Shown: positions 8,211 to 17,429 of the stretch, one piece after another
How positions within the stretch are numbered: the stretch's first letter is position 1
How the letters are laid out: the number at the start of each line of letters is the position of its first letter
Assembly: GCA_003216575.1 (NCBI GenBank)
Contig: QCIR01000005.1
Coordinates: 1 to 64,000, forward strand
Source: Prochlorococcus sp. AG-402-M23
GTDB lineage: Bacteria; Cyanobacteriota; Cyanobacteriia; PCC-6307; Cyanobiaceae
Length of the DNA: 64,000 nt
Direction of reading: 5' to 3'
Notes under the pieces: model-generated
Seen by the model: only the letters and a program-made list of their open reading frames with translations
The model's database searches: none
What the model was told of the DNA's origin: nothing
Position numbers and translations under genes: made by a program

Positions 8211-8633
8211 ATGCTAATTAGGATAAGGCAAAAATTCTTACCAATTTCAATCATTTTTATAGTATGCAGCACTGCTTTAGGGTTAAGAACTAATGCAGCA
8301 GTGACTAACGGTGCAGATATATATTGCTTTATGAGGAATGGGGGAAATACTCATGAGCCAAGTTGGCAAGCAGCTTATCAATTTATAAAAAATAAAAAAC
8401 AAGGTTTATTCAAAACTTCACCTAAACAAGCTGCCTCATTAATTGTTGAAGAAGTAGTGCAAGATCCTATAAAATATGAAGACTGTATTAATTATTTAGG
8501 CGATCTATATACAGGTGACTCAAGTTCAAAAGATATAAATAATGAGAATAAATTACAAGATGAAAGGAACTCTTCAATAGAAGATACAGAAAAAACTCCT
8601 AAAGTAAAATATATAGATCGTTATAATTATTAA
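8211..8633 (+). CDS. Exported conserved cyanobacterial protein of unknown function
   Basis: The 140-residue product begins with a signal peptide: a basic start, a hydrophobic run at about residues 10-24 and a possible cleavage after NAA (residue 30). The mature part has two Cys residues (in YCFMRNGG and EDCINYLGD) that could pair, and a core in which a HEPSWQAAYQFIK segment leads to FKTSPKQAASLI. I recognise this core from marine Synechococcus and Prochlorococcus proteins of unknown function. A polar, low-complexity tail follows. It probably acts in the periplasm or thylakoid lumen. About 200 bp upstream (8009-8210) holds no gene. Confidence 0.72.
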   Translation: MLIRIRQKFLPISIIFIVCSTALGLRTNAAVTNGADIYCFMRNGGNTHEPSWQAAYQFIKNKKQGLFKTSPKQAASLIVEEVVQDPIKYEDCINYLGDLYTGDSSSKDINNENKLQDERNSSIEDTEKTPKVKYIDRYNY

Positions 8634-8709
8634 TTAAATTAGATTTGTATAAATAGAAAAAATCTGGAAGAAAACCTACTGAATTAAAAAATTAAAAAAT
8701 CTTATAAAT

Positions 8710-8729
8710 TCGAAAATTGCAATTTTCGA
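8710..8729. promoter_or_regulatory. Perfect 20-bp palindrome before the HNH gene
   Basis: TCGAAAATTGCAATTTTCGA is a complete palindrome, 53 bp before the HNH endonuclease start and 76 bp after the previous stop codon. With no loop and no T-run it looks more like a dimeric repressor site than a terminator. No known operator is matched. Confidence 0.45.
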
Positions 8730-8782
8730 TACATTGACTTATTGACCTTTCAAGGCAAAATTCAAATAATTAATTTATTCGT

Positions 8783-9193
8783 ATGCACAATAGGGATGCG
8801 GTTTTCTTAGAAGATCTATGCCCAAAACTACGTGATAGAAGATGGCGAAAATCCTTACATGAATTCACAGGTAACTGCTGCATATATTGTGGCAAAACTT
8901 CAGAATCAATTGATCATGTTTTACCACGCAGTAAAGGTGGATTAAGTATCACAGAAAATTGCGTCCCTGCCTGCCTCTCCTGTAATGGAAGCAAAACAGA
9001 TAGTAATGCTTTTGAATGGTATAGAAAACAAAGATTCTATGACCCAAGACGTTCTATGGCGATTAGAGCATGGACAGAAGGGGACATCCGTTTAGCTATG
9101 AGACTTTTGAAATGGGCTCAGCCAAAACAGAATGAAAGTCAACAAAAAGAAAACACAAAATTAAATAAAAATTATTCATGGCAGGCAGCCTAA
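8783..9193 (+). CDS. HNH endonuclease family protein
   Basis: This 136-residue protein carries a compact HNH domain with two zinc-knuckle Cys pairs (CIYCG and CLSCN), the catalytic DHVLPRSKGG histidine motif and the ENC asparagine, in the order seen in McrA-like HNH nucleases. A C-terminal part rich in Arg and Trp follows (WYRKQRFYDPRR). Such free-standing HNH proteins are widespread in cyanobacteria; whether this one nicks DNA in repair, restriction or something else is unknown. It is convergent with the small gene ending at 9198, only 4 bp away. No intron or intein context is visible. Confidence 0.88.
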   Translation: MHNRDAVFLEDLCPKLRDRRWRKSLHEFTGNCCIYCGKTSESIDHVLPRSKGGLSITENCVPACLSCNGSKTDSNAFEWYRKQRFYDPRRSMAIRAWTEGDIRLAMRLLKWAQPKQNESQQKENTKLNKNYSWQAA

Positions 9194-9197
9194 AAAC

Positions 9198-9446
9198 TTA
9201 CCAAACTTCGCAGGCAAGAGAGGAGTTGTATTTTTCACATATGGAAGCCAGATTCGATGGTTTCTCAGGAACAAAAGCAATACAAAGAAGTAAGCAAATT
9301 GAAGCAAGAAAAGGTTTTATAAGATTTTGATTTTTCTTTTTTTCCGAAAAATTTTTATCGTTCCTTAATCTAATAACTCCATTCGCGGAATTAAGACTAG
9401 GCTTTAAATAAGAAGCAGCCATTACAAAATAATCAACATAATACAT
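9198..9446 (-). CDS. Small membrane-anchored protein of unknown function
   Basis: This possible gene has one hydrophobic segment (PFLASICLLLCIAFVP, about residues 45-60) and then a short C-terminal part with two cysteines and a CEVW end. The end pattern resembles small picocyanobacterial proteins I have seen. The start may be the Met at residue 9 (codon 9420-9422) rather than the far one, which would leave more room for the divergent SDR gene starting at 9455. Tight fit between two neighbours supports a real gene, but the evidence is modest. Confidence 0.5.
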   Translation of the reverse strand: MYYVDYFVMAASYLKPSLNSANGVIRLRNDKNFSEKKKNQNLIKPFLASICLLLCIAFVPEKPSNLASICEKYNSSLACEVW

Positions 9447-9454
9447 TTGTACTA

Positions 9455-10354
9455 ATGATTCAAGAAATTGTCAAGCAATTAGATCCTTTGCCGCCCAAAT
9501 CAAAGTTCATCATTTTTGGCGGAGGATATAGTGGACAAAGAATCGCAACTGTGGGAAGACATTTAGGAATACAAGTTTTGTGTAGTAGAAGAATAAAGGG
9601 AAGCGAAGGAGCCGATTTCATATTTAATAACGACGATCAATTATCTAATGAAATTTTCGAAGGTGCAACGCACGTCTTGAGTTGTATACCTCCTTTATCA
9701 AGTGGCAAAGATCCTGTACTGAACAAACTCAAGACTAAATTATTAAATTCAAAAACTTTAAAGTGGGTTGGCTACTTATCCACTACTGGTGTGTATGGAG
9801 ATACAAAAGGAGCATGGGTCAGTGAAAATACTATGCCTAATCCTCAGCAAAAGAGAAGTATTCGTAGATTTTCCTGTGAAAAAGAATGGTTAAATACCAA
9901 TCTTCCTATTCAAATACTGAGATTACCTGGAATTTATGGACCTAACAGATCAGCCTTTGAAAGTCTTTTGAAAGGAACAACCAAAATGATAGATAAACCT
10001 GGTCAAGTTTTTTCAAGAATTCATGTTGATGATATTGCGGGAGCTGTCATATTTTTAATTAATCTGTATTCACAAGGCAAAACTCCATCTGTGGTAAATG
10101 TAGCTGATGACTTGCCAACAAATAATCTTGAAGTTATTGCTTTCGCAGCAAAATTAATCAAAAAGTCTTTACCAAAAATAATACCTTTTGAAATTGCAAA
10201 AAAGACAATGAGTCCAATGGCATTATCTTTTTGGCAAGAAAATCGAAAAGTAGATAACCAATTATTATGTAAAAAACTTAAATATTCCCTTATTTACCCA
10301 GATTTCAAATCTGGTTTAAAAAATTGTTTCTCTGAATTAACCTCAAATCAATAA
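9455..10354 (+). CDS. NAD(P)-binding SDR-fold protein, epimerase-like
   Basis: This 299-residue protein of the extended short-chain dehydrogenase type starts its Rossmann fold with FGGGYSGQRIA (residues about 22-32) in place of GxxGxxG. It has LSTTGVYGDTKG, where the Tyr and the Lys four residues later fit the YxxxK catalytic pair, followed by RLPGIYGPNR and RIHVDDIAGA, both typical of NDP-sugar epimerase-like proteins and E. coli YeeZ. The substrate is unknown. It stands alone; the 170 bp after it holds no gene. Confidence 0.82.
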   Translation: MIQEIVKQLDPLPPKSKFIIFGGGYSGQRIATVGRHLGIQVLCSRRIKGSEGADFIFNNDDQLSNEIFEGATHVLSCIPPLSSGKDPVLNKLKTKLLNSKTLKWVGYLSTTGVYGDTKGAWVSENTMPNPQQKRSIRRFSCEKEWLNTNLPIQILRLPGIYGPNRSAFESLLKGTTKMIDKPGQVFSRIHVDDIAGAVIFLINLYSQGKTPSVVNVADDLPTNNLEVIAFAAKLIKKSLPKIIPFEIAKKTMSPMALSFWQENRKVDNQLLCKKLKYSLIYPDFKSGLKNCFSELTSNQ

Positions 10355-10524
10355 TAGTTATTTTCAAATTATCTTTAATCCCTATTTCTTAAAAACTCAT
10401 GTAAAGTTAATTTATAGTTAAAATCTATAGAAATAAATAAAACATCATAAACGAATCATCACAATCTATTATAAGTTAAGTATTCATAAAAATTTCTTTA
10501 GCTAAAAACAATAAAAATCGAGAC

Positions 10525-11550
10525 ATGAAAAACATTAAAACATCAAAGAAGAATAAAAATACTATTGTTATTTCGTTAGGAGACCCCGCAGGAATAGGAA
10601 CTGAAGTAAGCTTAAAAGCTCTTGGCTCTCAAGACTTAAATGATAAGATAAAGGTGATACTTGTTGGATGCAGAAATAATATTTATCAAACTTATTCAAA
10701 GTTAATTGATCATGGAATAAAAAATATTCCTGATCCTAACAATCTTGATATTATTGATATACCTCTAAAAAATAAAATTATTCCAGGCAGAGTTGATAAA
10801 AACACTGGATCAGCAAGCTTTCAATGGCTTTTTCATGCAACCAATATGGTTTTAAATGGAAAAGCTAGTGCTCTAGTAACAGCACCTATTTCAAAAATAG
10901 CATGGCACAAAGCTGATCATAAATATGCAGGGCAAACTGAATTATTGGGTAATTTGACGAATACAAAAACATCAATGCTGTTTACAGCAATTTCTCCTCA
11001 TAATGGATGGCGATTTAATACTCTATTAGCTACAACACATATACCTCTTGGTTCAATAAACGAAAATCTTACAAAAGAAGTAATTAAATACAAATTAGAT
11101 ACTTTATTGGATTTCTGTCGAAAGTTTAAAGAAAAACCATTATTACAAATAGCAGGCTTAAATCCACATGCGGGAGAAGAAGGAAAAATTGGAATTGAAG
11201 AACAAAAACTAATTATTCCTATTTTAAATGAATGGAAATTAGATAACCCTGAGATCAGAATTAATGGTCCCATTCCTCCAGATACTTGCTGGATTTCCTC
11301 AGCAAATGCGTGGAACGCCGAAACGAATCAAAATAATGCACCTGATGGATTAATTGCTCTTTATCACGATCAAGGTCTAATACCTGTAAAAATAATTGCC
11401 TTTGATGAAGCCGTTAACACAACTTTAGGACTGCCTTTTGTAAGGACATCGCCTGATCATGGCACTGCTTTAGATATTGCTGGAAAGTTTAAGGCTAGAG
11501 AGGCAAGCATGGTTGCAGCAATCAATAATGCCTGGATTCTATCTCAATAA
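10525..11550 (+). CDS. pdxA: 4-hydroxythreonine-4-phosphate dehydrogenase
   Basis: PdxA oxidises 4-phosphohydroxy-L-threonine in the DXP-dependent route to pyridoxal phosphate. The 341-residue protein shows the family's SLGDPAGIGTEV start, TAPISKIAWHKADHKYAGQTE in the middle (metal-binding His), GLNPHAGEEGKIG, and LYHDQGLIPVKI plus RTSPDHGTALDIAG near the C-terminus. All key segments are present and length is normal. It is convergent with accB, 9 bp away. Confidence 0.97.
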   Translation: MKNIKTSKKNKNTIVISLGDPAGIGTEVSLKALGSQDLNDKIKVILVGCRNNIYQTYSKLIDHGIKNIPDPNNLDIIDIPLKNKIIPGRVDKNTGSASFQWLFHATNMVLNGKASALVTAPISKIAWHKADHKYAGQTELLGNLTNTKTSMLFTAISPHNGWRFNTLLATTHIPLGSINENLTKEVIKYKLDTLLDFCRKFKEKPLLQIAGLNPHAGEEGKIGIEEQKLIIPILNEWKLDNPEIRINGPIPPDTCWISSANAWNAETNQNNAPDGLIALYHDQGLIPVKIIAFDEAVNTTLGLPFVRTSPDHGTALDIAGKFKAREASMVAAINNAWILSQ

Positions 11551-11559
11551 TTGAATCTT

Positions 11560-12057
11560 CTAGCCTGGTTTTAATCGCATCAAAACTTGACCAAACTCAA
11601 CTGGTGTTCCATTCTCAACAAGAATTTCAATCACTTCACCACTAACTTCAGATTCTAATTCATTCATTAATTTCATTGCCTCAAGAATACAAACCGCTTG
11701 TCCAACGTTAATTCTCGATCCAATTTCCACGAAAGGAGGCTCCTCTGGGCCAGGTGCACGATAAAAGGTTCCAACCATAGGAGCAGTTACTTCAACCAAG
11801 TCAGAGCGTGATCCTGGCACCGAAGGAGGAGGTGTACTTGGTGCAGCGGTAGCCTCAATTTTGCGCTGAGGCAAAGGTGGATCAATATCTTCAGTTGTAA
11901 TTTTCTTTGGAGAAGCTAAGGAATCCAAAGACACACCAATATTACGTTTAACTTCCAAGCAAAAATCTTCTCCCTCGAGTCGAAACTCTTGAATATCGCT
12001 TTCAGCTAGAGTTGCCAACAAGCGATGAAGCTCTTCGTGATCAAGATTCATAGTCAT
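11560..12057 (-). CDS. accB: Biotin carboxyl carrier protein of acetyl-CoA carboxylase
   Basis: This 165-residue protein carries the biotin of acetyl-CoA carboxylase, shuttling CO2 to make malonyl-CoA for fatty acids. The N-terminal helix region leads to a Pro/Ser-rich linker (around residues 65-85) and a biotinyl domain with the biotinylated lysine in EAMKLMNE. Its ATG overlaps the efp stop by 4 bp, so the two are translationally coupled, the efp-accB arrangement I know from cyanobacteria. A second Met at residue 3 is an alternative start. Confidence 0.96.
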   Translation of the reverse strand: MTMNLDHEELHRLLATLAESDIQEFRLEGEDFCLEVKRNIGVSLDSLASPKKITTEDIDPPLPQRKIEATAAPSTPPPSVPGSRSDLVEVTAPMVGTFYRAPGPEEPPFVEIGSRINVGQAVCILEAMKLMNELESEVSGEVIEILVENGTPVEFGQVLMRLKPG

Positions 12058-12617
12058 TGTGTTTCTCGGCCTAAATAACTGTCAGTTCGAGTATCGACTC
12101 GAATTTTCTCACCAATTGTGATAAATAAAGGGACCATTACTTGAGCTCCTGTTTCCAAGATTGCAGGCTTAGTACCTCCTGAAGCAGTGTCACCTTTAAC
12201 CCCAGGATCAGTTGCTTTTATTTCTAAAACAACTGAGTTGGGCAATTCAACCTCTAGAGGTTTTTCATTCCAAGACACTACATTAACCTCCATCCCTTCC
12301 TTTAGATATTTCTTACTTTCACCTATTTGTTTGGCAGTTAAGCGGGTTTCTTCATAAGAAGTCATATCCATAAAGACAAAATCATCTCCATCCATATATG
12401 TGTGTTGCAACTTAGATTTCTCTAGAAGAGCTTGAGGAACCATTTCCCCAGCTCTAAAAGTTTTTTCAACAACACTTCCGCTCACAACCGCTTTTAATTT
12501 AGTCCTGACAAACGCAGAACCCTTGCCAGGCTTGACATGTAGAAATTCAACAACACGCCAAACTGCACCGTCTAACTCAATCGTTGTGCCAGTGCGAAAG
12601 TCGTTACTTGAAATCAT
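12054..12617 (-). CDS. efp: Translation elongation factor P
   Basis: EF-P relieves ribosome stalling at polyproline stretches. The 187-residue protein has the KOW-like N-domain with the modifiable-loop region KPGKGSAF (Lys of the loop present), the two OB domains, and the C-terminal signature ending [15 protein letters not shown]-like. The length is standard. It is the first gene of an efp-accB pair and divergent from the cyclophilin gene; the about 60 bp between them must hold both promoters. Confidence 0.97.
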   Translation of the reverse strand: MISSNDFRTGTTIELDGAVWRVVEFLHVKPGKGSAFVRTKLKAVVSGSVVEKTFRAGEMVPQALLEKSKLQHTYMDGDDFVFMDMTSYEETRLTAKQIGESKKYLKEGMEVNVVSWNEKPLEVELPNSVVLEIKATDPGVKGDTASGGTKPAILETGAQVMVPLFITIGEKIRVDTRTDSYLGRETQ

Positions 12618-12680
12618 TCACACAAAAGATACCAATCGATCATAAGTCTGTGCCAAAGTCATGCAAAGCATAGATTTCAC

Positions 12681-13757
12681 ATGGCAAAAAAGATTTGCAT
12701 TCTTGCCTTAATAACAATCCTATTTTCTTTAAGCTCTCCTTGGATTGAGCCTGCCATTGCAAGCCTTCCAAATGGTAATCGACTAAAAGATCCTTTTGCA
12801 ATCTTAAGAAATTCTTTACCGATAGAGCAGAAGGAATTACGTGAATTACAAAACAAACTAGAAGATACTAGCGACGATCTACGAGGTGGTAGATGGTCAG
12901 CCATCAGTAAAGCCACTTCAAGAAGTCAATTCTTAGTCAGTAATAGAAAAAATCAAATTCTTGACTCTATGCCAGAAGAAAATAAAAGCAAAGCAATTAA
13001 TCTTCTTTCAAGGTTGAAAGAAGATCTTGATGAACTAGGACAAATAGCTAATGAAAAAAATAAAGTCTCATTTCTGGACATTAGACGTCAAAGTTTAAAA
13101 AAAATTGATGATTTAGAGTCTCTTTTAATCACTAATGATTTTCCATATAAAATACCTAATGAATACGATGATTTGCCAAGACTTTTAGGTAGAGCAAATG
13201 TCGAAATAAAGACATCCAAAGGAAACATGAATGCAATTATTGATGGATATAATGCTCCTTTAACAGCTGGAGCATTTATAGATCTTGCATTGAAAGGTTT
13301 TTATGATGGCTTACCAATTAATAGGGCTGAAGAATTTTTTATTTTACAAACTGGAGATCCTAAAGGGGAAGAAATTGGATATGTAGACCCTGAGAATAAC
13401 AAGTTGAGAAAAGTGCCATTAGAAATACGAACTCCAAATACTGAAAATACACTTTATGGGCAAACTTTTGAGGACGTAGGTCTATACACAGAAACACCAG
13501 TTCTTCCATTTGCAACATTAGGAACACTTGGTTGGGCTCACTCTGATTCTGATTTAAATGATGGCTCATCTCAGTTTTTCTTCTTCTTATATGAAGCTGA
13601 GCTAAATCCAGCAGGACGTAATCTTATTGATGGAAGAAACGCAGCTTTTGGATACGTTATAGAAGGTTCTGAAATATTAAGTAAATTAGGAGTAGACGAT
13701 AAAATCATTGAGATTAAGGTATTAAATGGTTCAGAAAATCTAAAACTGAAAGCTTAA
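12681..13757 (+). CDS. Lumenal cyclophilin-type peptidyl-prolyl isomerase
   Basis: The 358-residue product starts with a signal peptide (hydrophobic residues about 5-25, cleavage near AIA-S), then a helical N-terminal domain (to about residue 160) rich in Lys/Glu, then a cyclophilin domain. The layout matches plant and cyanobacterial thylakoid-lumen TLP40/CYP38-type proteins, which help assemble photosystem II. The isomerase pocket is partly kept: NRAEEFFILQTGDPKG aligns with the usual FHRxxxxFMxQGGD, but the His is Asn, so catalytic activity may be weak. Only 3 bp separate it from thiL. Confidence 0.87.
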   Translation: MAKKICILALITILFSLSSPWIEPAIASLPNGNRLKDPFAILRNSLPIEQKELRELQNKLEDTSDDLRGGRWSAISKATSRSQFLVSNRKNQILDSMPEENKSKAINLLSRLKEDLDELGQIANEKNKVSFLDIRRQSLKKIDDLESLLITNDFPYKIPNEYDDLPRLLGRANVEIKTSKGNMNAIIDGYNAPLTAGAFIDLALKGFYDGLPINRAEEFFILQTGDPKGEEIGYVDPENNKLRKVPLEIRTPNTENTLYGQTFEDVGLYTETPVLPFATLGTLGWAHSDSDLNDGSSQFFFFLYEAELNPAGRNLIDGRNAAFGYVIEGSEILSKLGVDDKIIEIKVLNGSENLKLKA

Positions 13758-13760
13758 AAT

Positions 13761-14753
13761 TTGCAAAAAAAGATAACTACAATTAAAGATATTGGTGAAA
13801 AAGAACTGCTCAATCGCTTAAAAAAATTTTTGCGTGCAGGACAAATAGATGATGATATTGCTGAAATAAAATCAAGTGAGAAAAATTTATTGATTAATAC
13901 TGATTTACTTGTAGAGAAAATTCATTTTTCTGAAAAAATATCTAATCCTAAGGACATTGGCTGGAAATGTATTACGACAAATATTTCAGATCTTATTTGC
14001 AGCGGCTCAAAAAATATCGTCTCTTTCAGTGTTGGGCTGGTTTTACCACCCAACACTCATTGGAAGTGGGTGGAAAGCCTTTACGAGGGTATGCATGAAG
14101 CCATAAAAGAATTTGGAGGAGAAATTATTGGGGGAGATTGCACTTCAGGAGAAATCAAAATGATTTCAATTACTGCAATAGGAGAAATGAACCAGCCGAG
14201 ACTACATAGAGGCAATGCTATTCCAGGTGATTACATAGTTTCAACTGGTTATCATGGCTTAAGTAGATTAGGTTTAGCGCTATTAACATCCGAAAAACTA
14301 CCTAGTAAAGTCCAAATAAATCCTGAACTAAGTAATAGAGCTATCGAGGCTCACAAGCGTCCCTATCCTGCCGTAAAAGCACTCAAAGCATTAATAGAGT
14401 GCAAACCTCAGACAACAAGCTGGAGAGCCGCTGGGACTGATAGTAGCGATGGACTGATTGAATCAATAAGAGGGATTTGCGAAAGCAGTAATTGTCAAGC
14501 AGTTGTATCTAAAACTTCTATTCTTAAAGATCCTAACTGGCCAAAAGATTCTAATTGGAATGACTGGGTTCTCTATGGAGGTGAGGACTATGAACTTATA
14601 CTCAGTCTTCCTAAAGAATGGGCAGAAGCTTTATTAATAAAGTTAAAATCTGCCAAAATCATTGGTTTTATCAAACAAGGTAAACCCAAAATATTTTGGG
14701 ATAACTTAGAAGAAATTAATATTAAAAAGGCAAATCTATTTCAACATTTTTAA
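13761..14753 (+). CDS. thiL: Thiamine-monophosphate kinase
   Basis: ThiL phosphorylates thiamine monophosphate to the active cofactor thiamine diphosphate. This 330-residue protein of the PurM/AIR-synthase fold shows DDIAEI, NTDLLVEKIHF, GWKCITTNISDLICSG, GGDCTSG and the late GGEDYELILSLP signature. The start is a TTG (13761) directly after the cyclophilin stop, with no better ATG in reach; the two genes are probably cotranscribed. It is convergent with gap. Confidence 0.95.
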   Translation: MQKKITTIKDIGEKELLNRLKKFLRAGQIDDDIAEIKSSEKNLLINTDLLVEKIHFSEKISNPKDIGWKCITTNISDLICSGSKNIVSFSVGLVLPPNTHWKWVESLYEGMHEAIKEFGGEIIGGDCTSGEIKMISITAIGEMNQPRLHRGNAIPGDYIVSTGYHGLSRLGLALLTSEKLPSKVQINPELSNRAIEAHKRPYPAVKALKALIECKPQTTSWRAAGTDSSDGLIESIRGICESSNCQAVVSKTSILKDPNWPKDSNWNDWVLYGGEDYELILSLPKEWAEALLIKLKSAKIIGFIKQGKPKIFWDNLEEINIKKANLFQHF

Positions 14754-14769
14754 ATATTTAATTTGAAGA

Positions 14770-15792
14770 TTATTTCCATTTTTGAGCAACAATTTCAGCC
14801 AAATCAACAACCCTTTGGCTATATCCCCACTCATTGTCATACCAAGCTAAAACTTTAACCATATTCTCATCTATGCACATTGTTAAAGCTTCATCAACGA
14901 TAGTTGACTCATTAGTTCCCGCATAATCAGTTGAAACAAGTGGAAGATCCCCATATTTAATTATTCCTTTCATTTCCCCCTGTGAAGCAGTTTTCAATAA
15001 TCCATTTACCTCTTCAGCACTGGTTTTGCGGCTTGATTCAAAAACCAAATCAACTGCAGAAACATTTGGAGTGGGAACTCGCATAGCAATACCAGTCAAT
15101 TTCCCTTTCATTTGTGGATAAACAAGAGCCACAGCTTTTGCTGCTCCAGTAGAAGTAGGGACTAAATTCATTGCGGCAGCGCGTGCCCGACGTAAATCAC
15201 GATGAGCATTATCTAAAATTCTTTGATCTCCGGTATAACTATGAATTGTGGTCATTAAGCCTTTATTTATTCCTAACTTCTGATCTAATACTTTTACTAT
15301 TGGAGCTAAGCAATTGGTGGTACAGCTTGCATTGCTAAGTATATCAAAATCTTCATGAGAATACTTATCAGCATTAACACCAACCACATAAGTACCAACA
15401 CCATCTCCCTTACCGGGTGCAGTAAGAATGACTTTTTTCGCTCCTACTTGTAAATGCTTACTAGCACCAACATCTGTATTAAAAACACCTGTTGATTCAA
15501 TTACTAGATCAATGCCCCACTCTTTCCAAGGAAGATTTAAAGGGTTTCTATCTGAATAGCATTTAATGGTTTTACCGTTAATTTGAAATGTATCGTCTGT
15601 ATGCGAAATTTCAGCATTTTTTATTGCTCCAAGAATAGAGTCATACTTGAGCAAATGTGCACATGTCTTTGGATCAGAAGTGACGTTAATACCGACAACC
15701 TCAATATTCGTATTGGCGCCCCTACTCAACCAACAACGCATAAAATTGCGTCCAATTCTTCCGAATCCATTAATCGCAACACGCAAAGTCAT
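14770..15792 (-). CDS. gap2: Glyceraldehyde-3-phosphate dehydrogenase, Calvin-cycle type
   Basis: This 340-residue enzyme carries the catalytic [12 protein letters not shown] motif and the N-terminal INGFGRIGR Rossmann start. At the cofactor-selecting position after the second strand it reads INVTSDPKT rather than the NAD-specific Asp found in glycolytic enzymes, consistent with the dual NADP/NAD Gap2 form that serves photosynthetic carbon reduction. It stands alone on this strand with a 185-bp upstream region (15793-15977) shared with divergent murC. An inverted repeat lies 37 bp before the start codon. Transcription ends towards thiL. Confidence 0.96.
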   Translation of the reverse strand: MTLRVAINGFGRIGRNFMRCWLSRGANTNIEVVGINVTSDPKTCAHLLKYDSILGAIKNAEISHTDDTFQINGKTIKCYSDRNPLNLPWKEWGIDLVIESTGVFNTDVGASKHLQVGAKKVILTAPGKGDGVGTYVVGVNADKYSHEDFDILSNASCTTNCLAPIVKVLDQKLGINKGLMTTIHSYTGDQRILDNAHRDLRRARAAAMNLVPTSTGAAKAVALVYPQMKGKLTGIAMRVPTPNVSAVDLVFESSRKTSAEEVNGLLKTASQGEMKGIIKYGDLPLVSTDYAGTNESTIVDEALTMCIDENMVKVLAWYDNEWGYSQRVVDLAEIVAQKWK

Positions 15793-15828
15793 TTCAAAAA
15801 CGGTAAAACCGCATAAGCTACTGGCCGC

Positions 15829-15850
15829 TGATCATACAGAACGATGATCA
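15829..15850. promoter_or_regulatory. Inverted repeat in the gap2-murC intergenic region
   Basis: TGATCAT and ATGATCA are perfect 7-bp arms around an 8-bp spacer, 37-58 bp upstream of the gap2 start. The symmetric layout suits a dimeric transcription factor controlling gap2 and perhaps murC. It does not match the NtcA consensus. Confidence 0.45.
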
Positions 15851-15977
15851 TTTTCTGTGCATTTTGAAAAATAATTGCAGTGTAAAGGAAATAAAAAGTA
15901 GAAAAACTGTCTAATTCTTTAAAAAATGTGCCTTTAGAGAGATGAAGAGTTATCTTTCACTCGACACTTGAGCGAAA

Positions 15978-17426
15978 TTGAAGAAGTTACATCACTTGCA
16001 AACTCATATCCACTTTATTGGAATTGGAGGCATTGGCATGTCTGCCTTAGCAATGATTTTAGCTAAAAATGGATATTCAATATCAGGTTCTGACAAAAAA
16101 AATAGCTCAATCTTAAAAGAATTAGAAAAAAACAATGTCAATGTCTTTCGATCTCAAGACGAATCAAATATTGATAAAATTTATAAAAAGAAGAAGAAGA
16201 ATATTTTAGTTGTTATAAGTTCTGCAATACGTGAAGATAACCTAGAATTAAAAAAAGCAAAAACATACAATTTAGAAGTTAGACATCGCTCTGAAATACT
16301 AAATTTCTTAATTGATCAAAAAAAATCAATAGTAATTTCAGGCTCCCATGGGAAAACAACTACAAGTACTTACATAACAACAATTCTTTCAATTTTAAAA
16401 AAAGATCCTACTGCTATTATTGGCGGAATAGTTCCTCTATACAAACGTAATTACAATGTTAGTAATAGTGATTTATTAGTAGCAGAAGCAGATGAGTCAG
16501 ATGGGTCATTAGTAAAATATAATCCAAGTATTGGAATAATCACAAATATTGAGTTTGAACATGTTGATCATTATAAAAATCTTGAAGAGTTAATAAAAAT
16601 TATGAAAAAATTTAGTAAAAGTTGCAACTGCTTAATTGCCAACTTTGACTGCAAAAATCTTCAAGATAATATACAAGCATCTAAATGGTTCTCAACAGAA
16701 AAAATTGATAATATAGATTTTGGACTAATTCCAAAAAAAATTAACGGAGATGAAATTATTGCAGAATATTATGAAATGGGGAAATTTATTGATTGCTTAA
16801 AAGTACCAGTTCCTGGAATACACAATTTAAGTAATACCTTAGCAGCTATCGCAGCATGTAGAACAGCTGGTATTATTTTCGAAGATATAAAAAAGGGAAT
16901 TGATCACTTACAACTACCCTCTAGAAGGTTTGAATACAAAGGAATATGGAAAAATAGATTAATTATTGAAGATTATGCTCATCATCCTAGTGAAATTGAT
17001 GCAACAATATCAATAGCAACTACTATAATTAATACAAAAAATAATTATTCAAAAATATCACCCAATCGATTAGTAGCTATATTTCAACCACACCGATTTA
17101 GCAGAACCGAGAAATTCAAAAAGGAATTTGCAAGAAGTCTAAGTAGATCTGATTTAGTATTTATAACTCCAATTTATTCTGCTGGTGAAAGTGAAATCAA
17201 AGGCACAGATAATCGCTCTATTGGAGACGAGTTGAAAAGACTAAAGCCTAGTCTAGAAATATATACCCCAGATAATAATCAAGAATTAATAAAATTAATG
17301 AAAGAAAAAACAATAGAAAAAGACTTGATTTTAATTATGGGCGCAGGAGATATTAATATGATATGCGCGAATCTATTTCTAAAAGTGCTCGATAATAAAT
17401 TAATTAGAACTGATTTAGCTGCTTAA
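15978..17426 (+). CDS. murC: UDP-N-acetylmuramate--L-alanine ligase
   Basis: MurC adds the first amino acid of the peptidoglycan stem. The 482-residue protein has the [12 protein letters not shown] nucleotide-binding start, the [13 protein letters not shown]-loop near residue 120, AEADESDGS, and [10 protein letters not shown], all Mur-ligase hallmarks. No ATG fits; the TTG at 15978 gives a start directly before the conserved strand. It is followed after 3 bp by murB, so the two are an operon. Its coding strand is very A-rich, in line with being on the lagging side left of the origin. Confidence 0.96.
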   Translation: MKKLHHLQTHIHFIGIGGIGMSALAMILAKNGYSISGSDKKNSSILKELEKNNVNVFRSQDESNIDKIYKKKKKNILVVISSAIREDNLELKKAKTYNLEVRHRSEILNFLIDQKKSIVISGSHGKTTTSTYITTILSILKKDPTAIIGGIVPLYKRNYNVSNSDLLVAEADESDGSLVKYNPSIGIITNIEFEHVDHYKNLEELIKIMKKFSKSCNCLIANFDCKNLQDNIQASKWFSTEKIDNIDFGLIPKKINGDEIIAEYYEMGKFIDCLKVPVPGIHNLSNTLAAIAACRTAGIIFEDIKKGIDHLQLPSRRFEYKGIWKNRLIIEDYAHHPSEIDATISIATTIINTKNNYSKISPNRLVAIFQPHRFSRTEKFKKEFARSLSRSDLVFITPIYSAGESEIKGTDNRSIGDELKRLKPSLEIYTPDNNQELIKLMKEKTIEKDLILIMGAGDINMICANLFLKVLDNKLIRTDLAA

Positions 17427-17429
17427 TAA

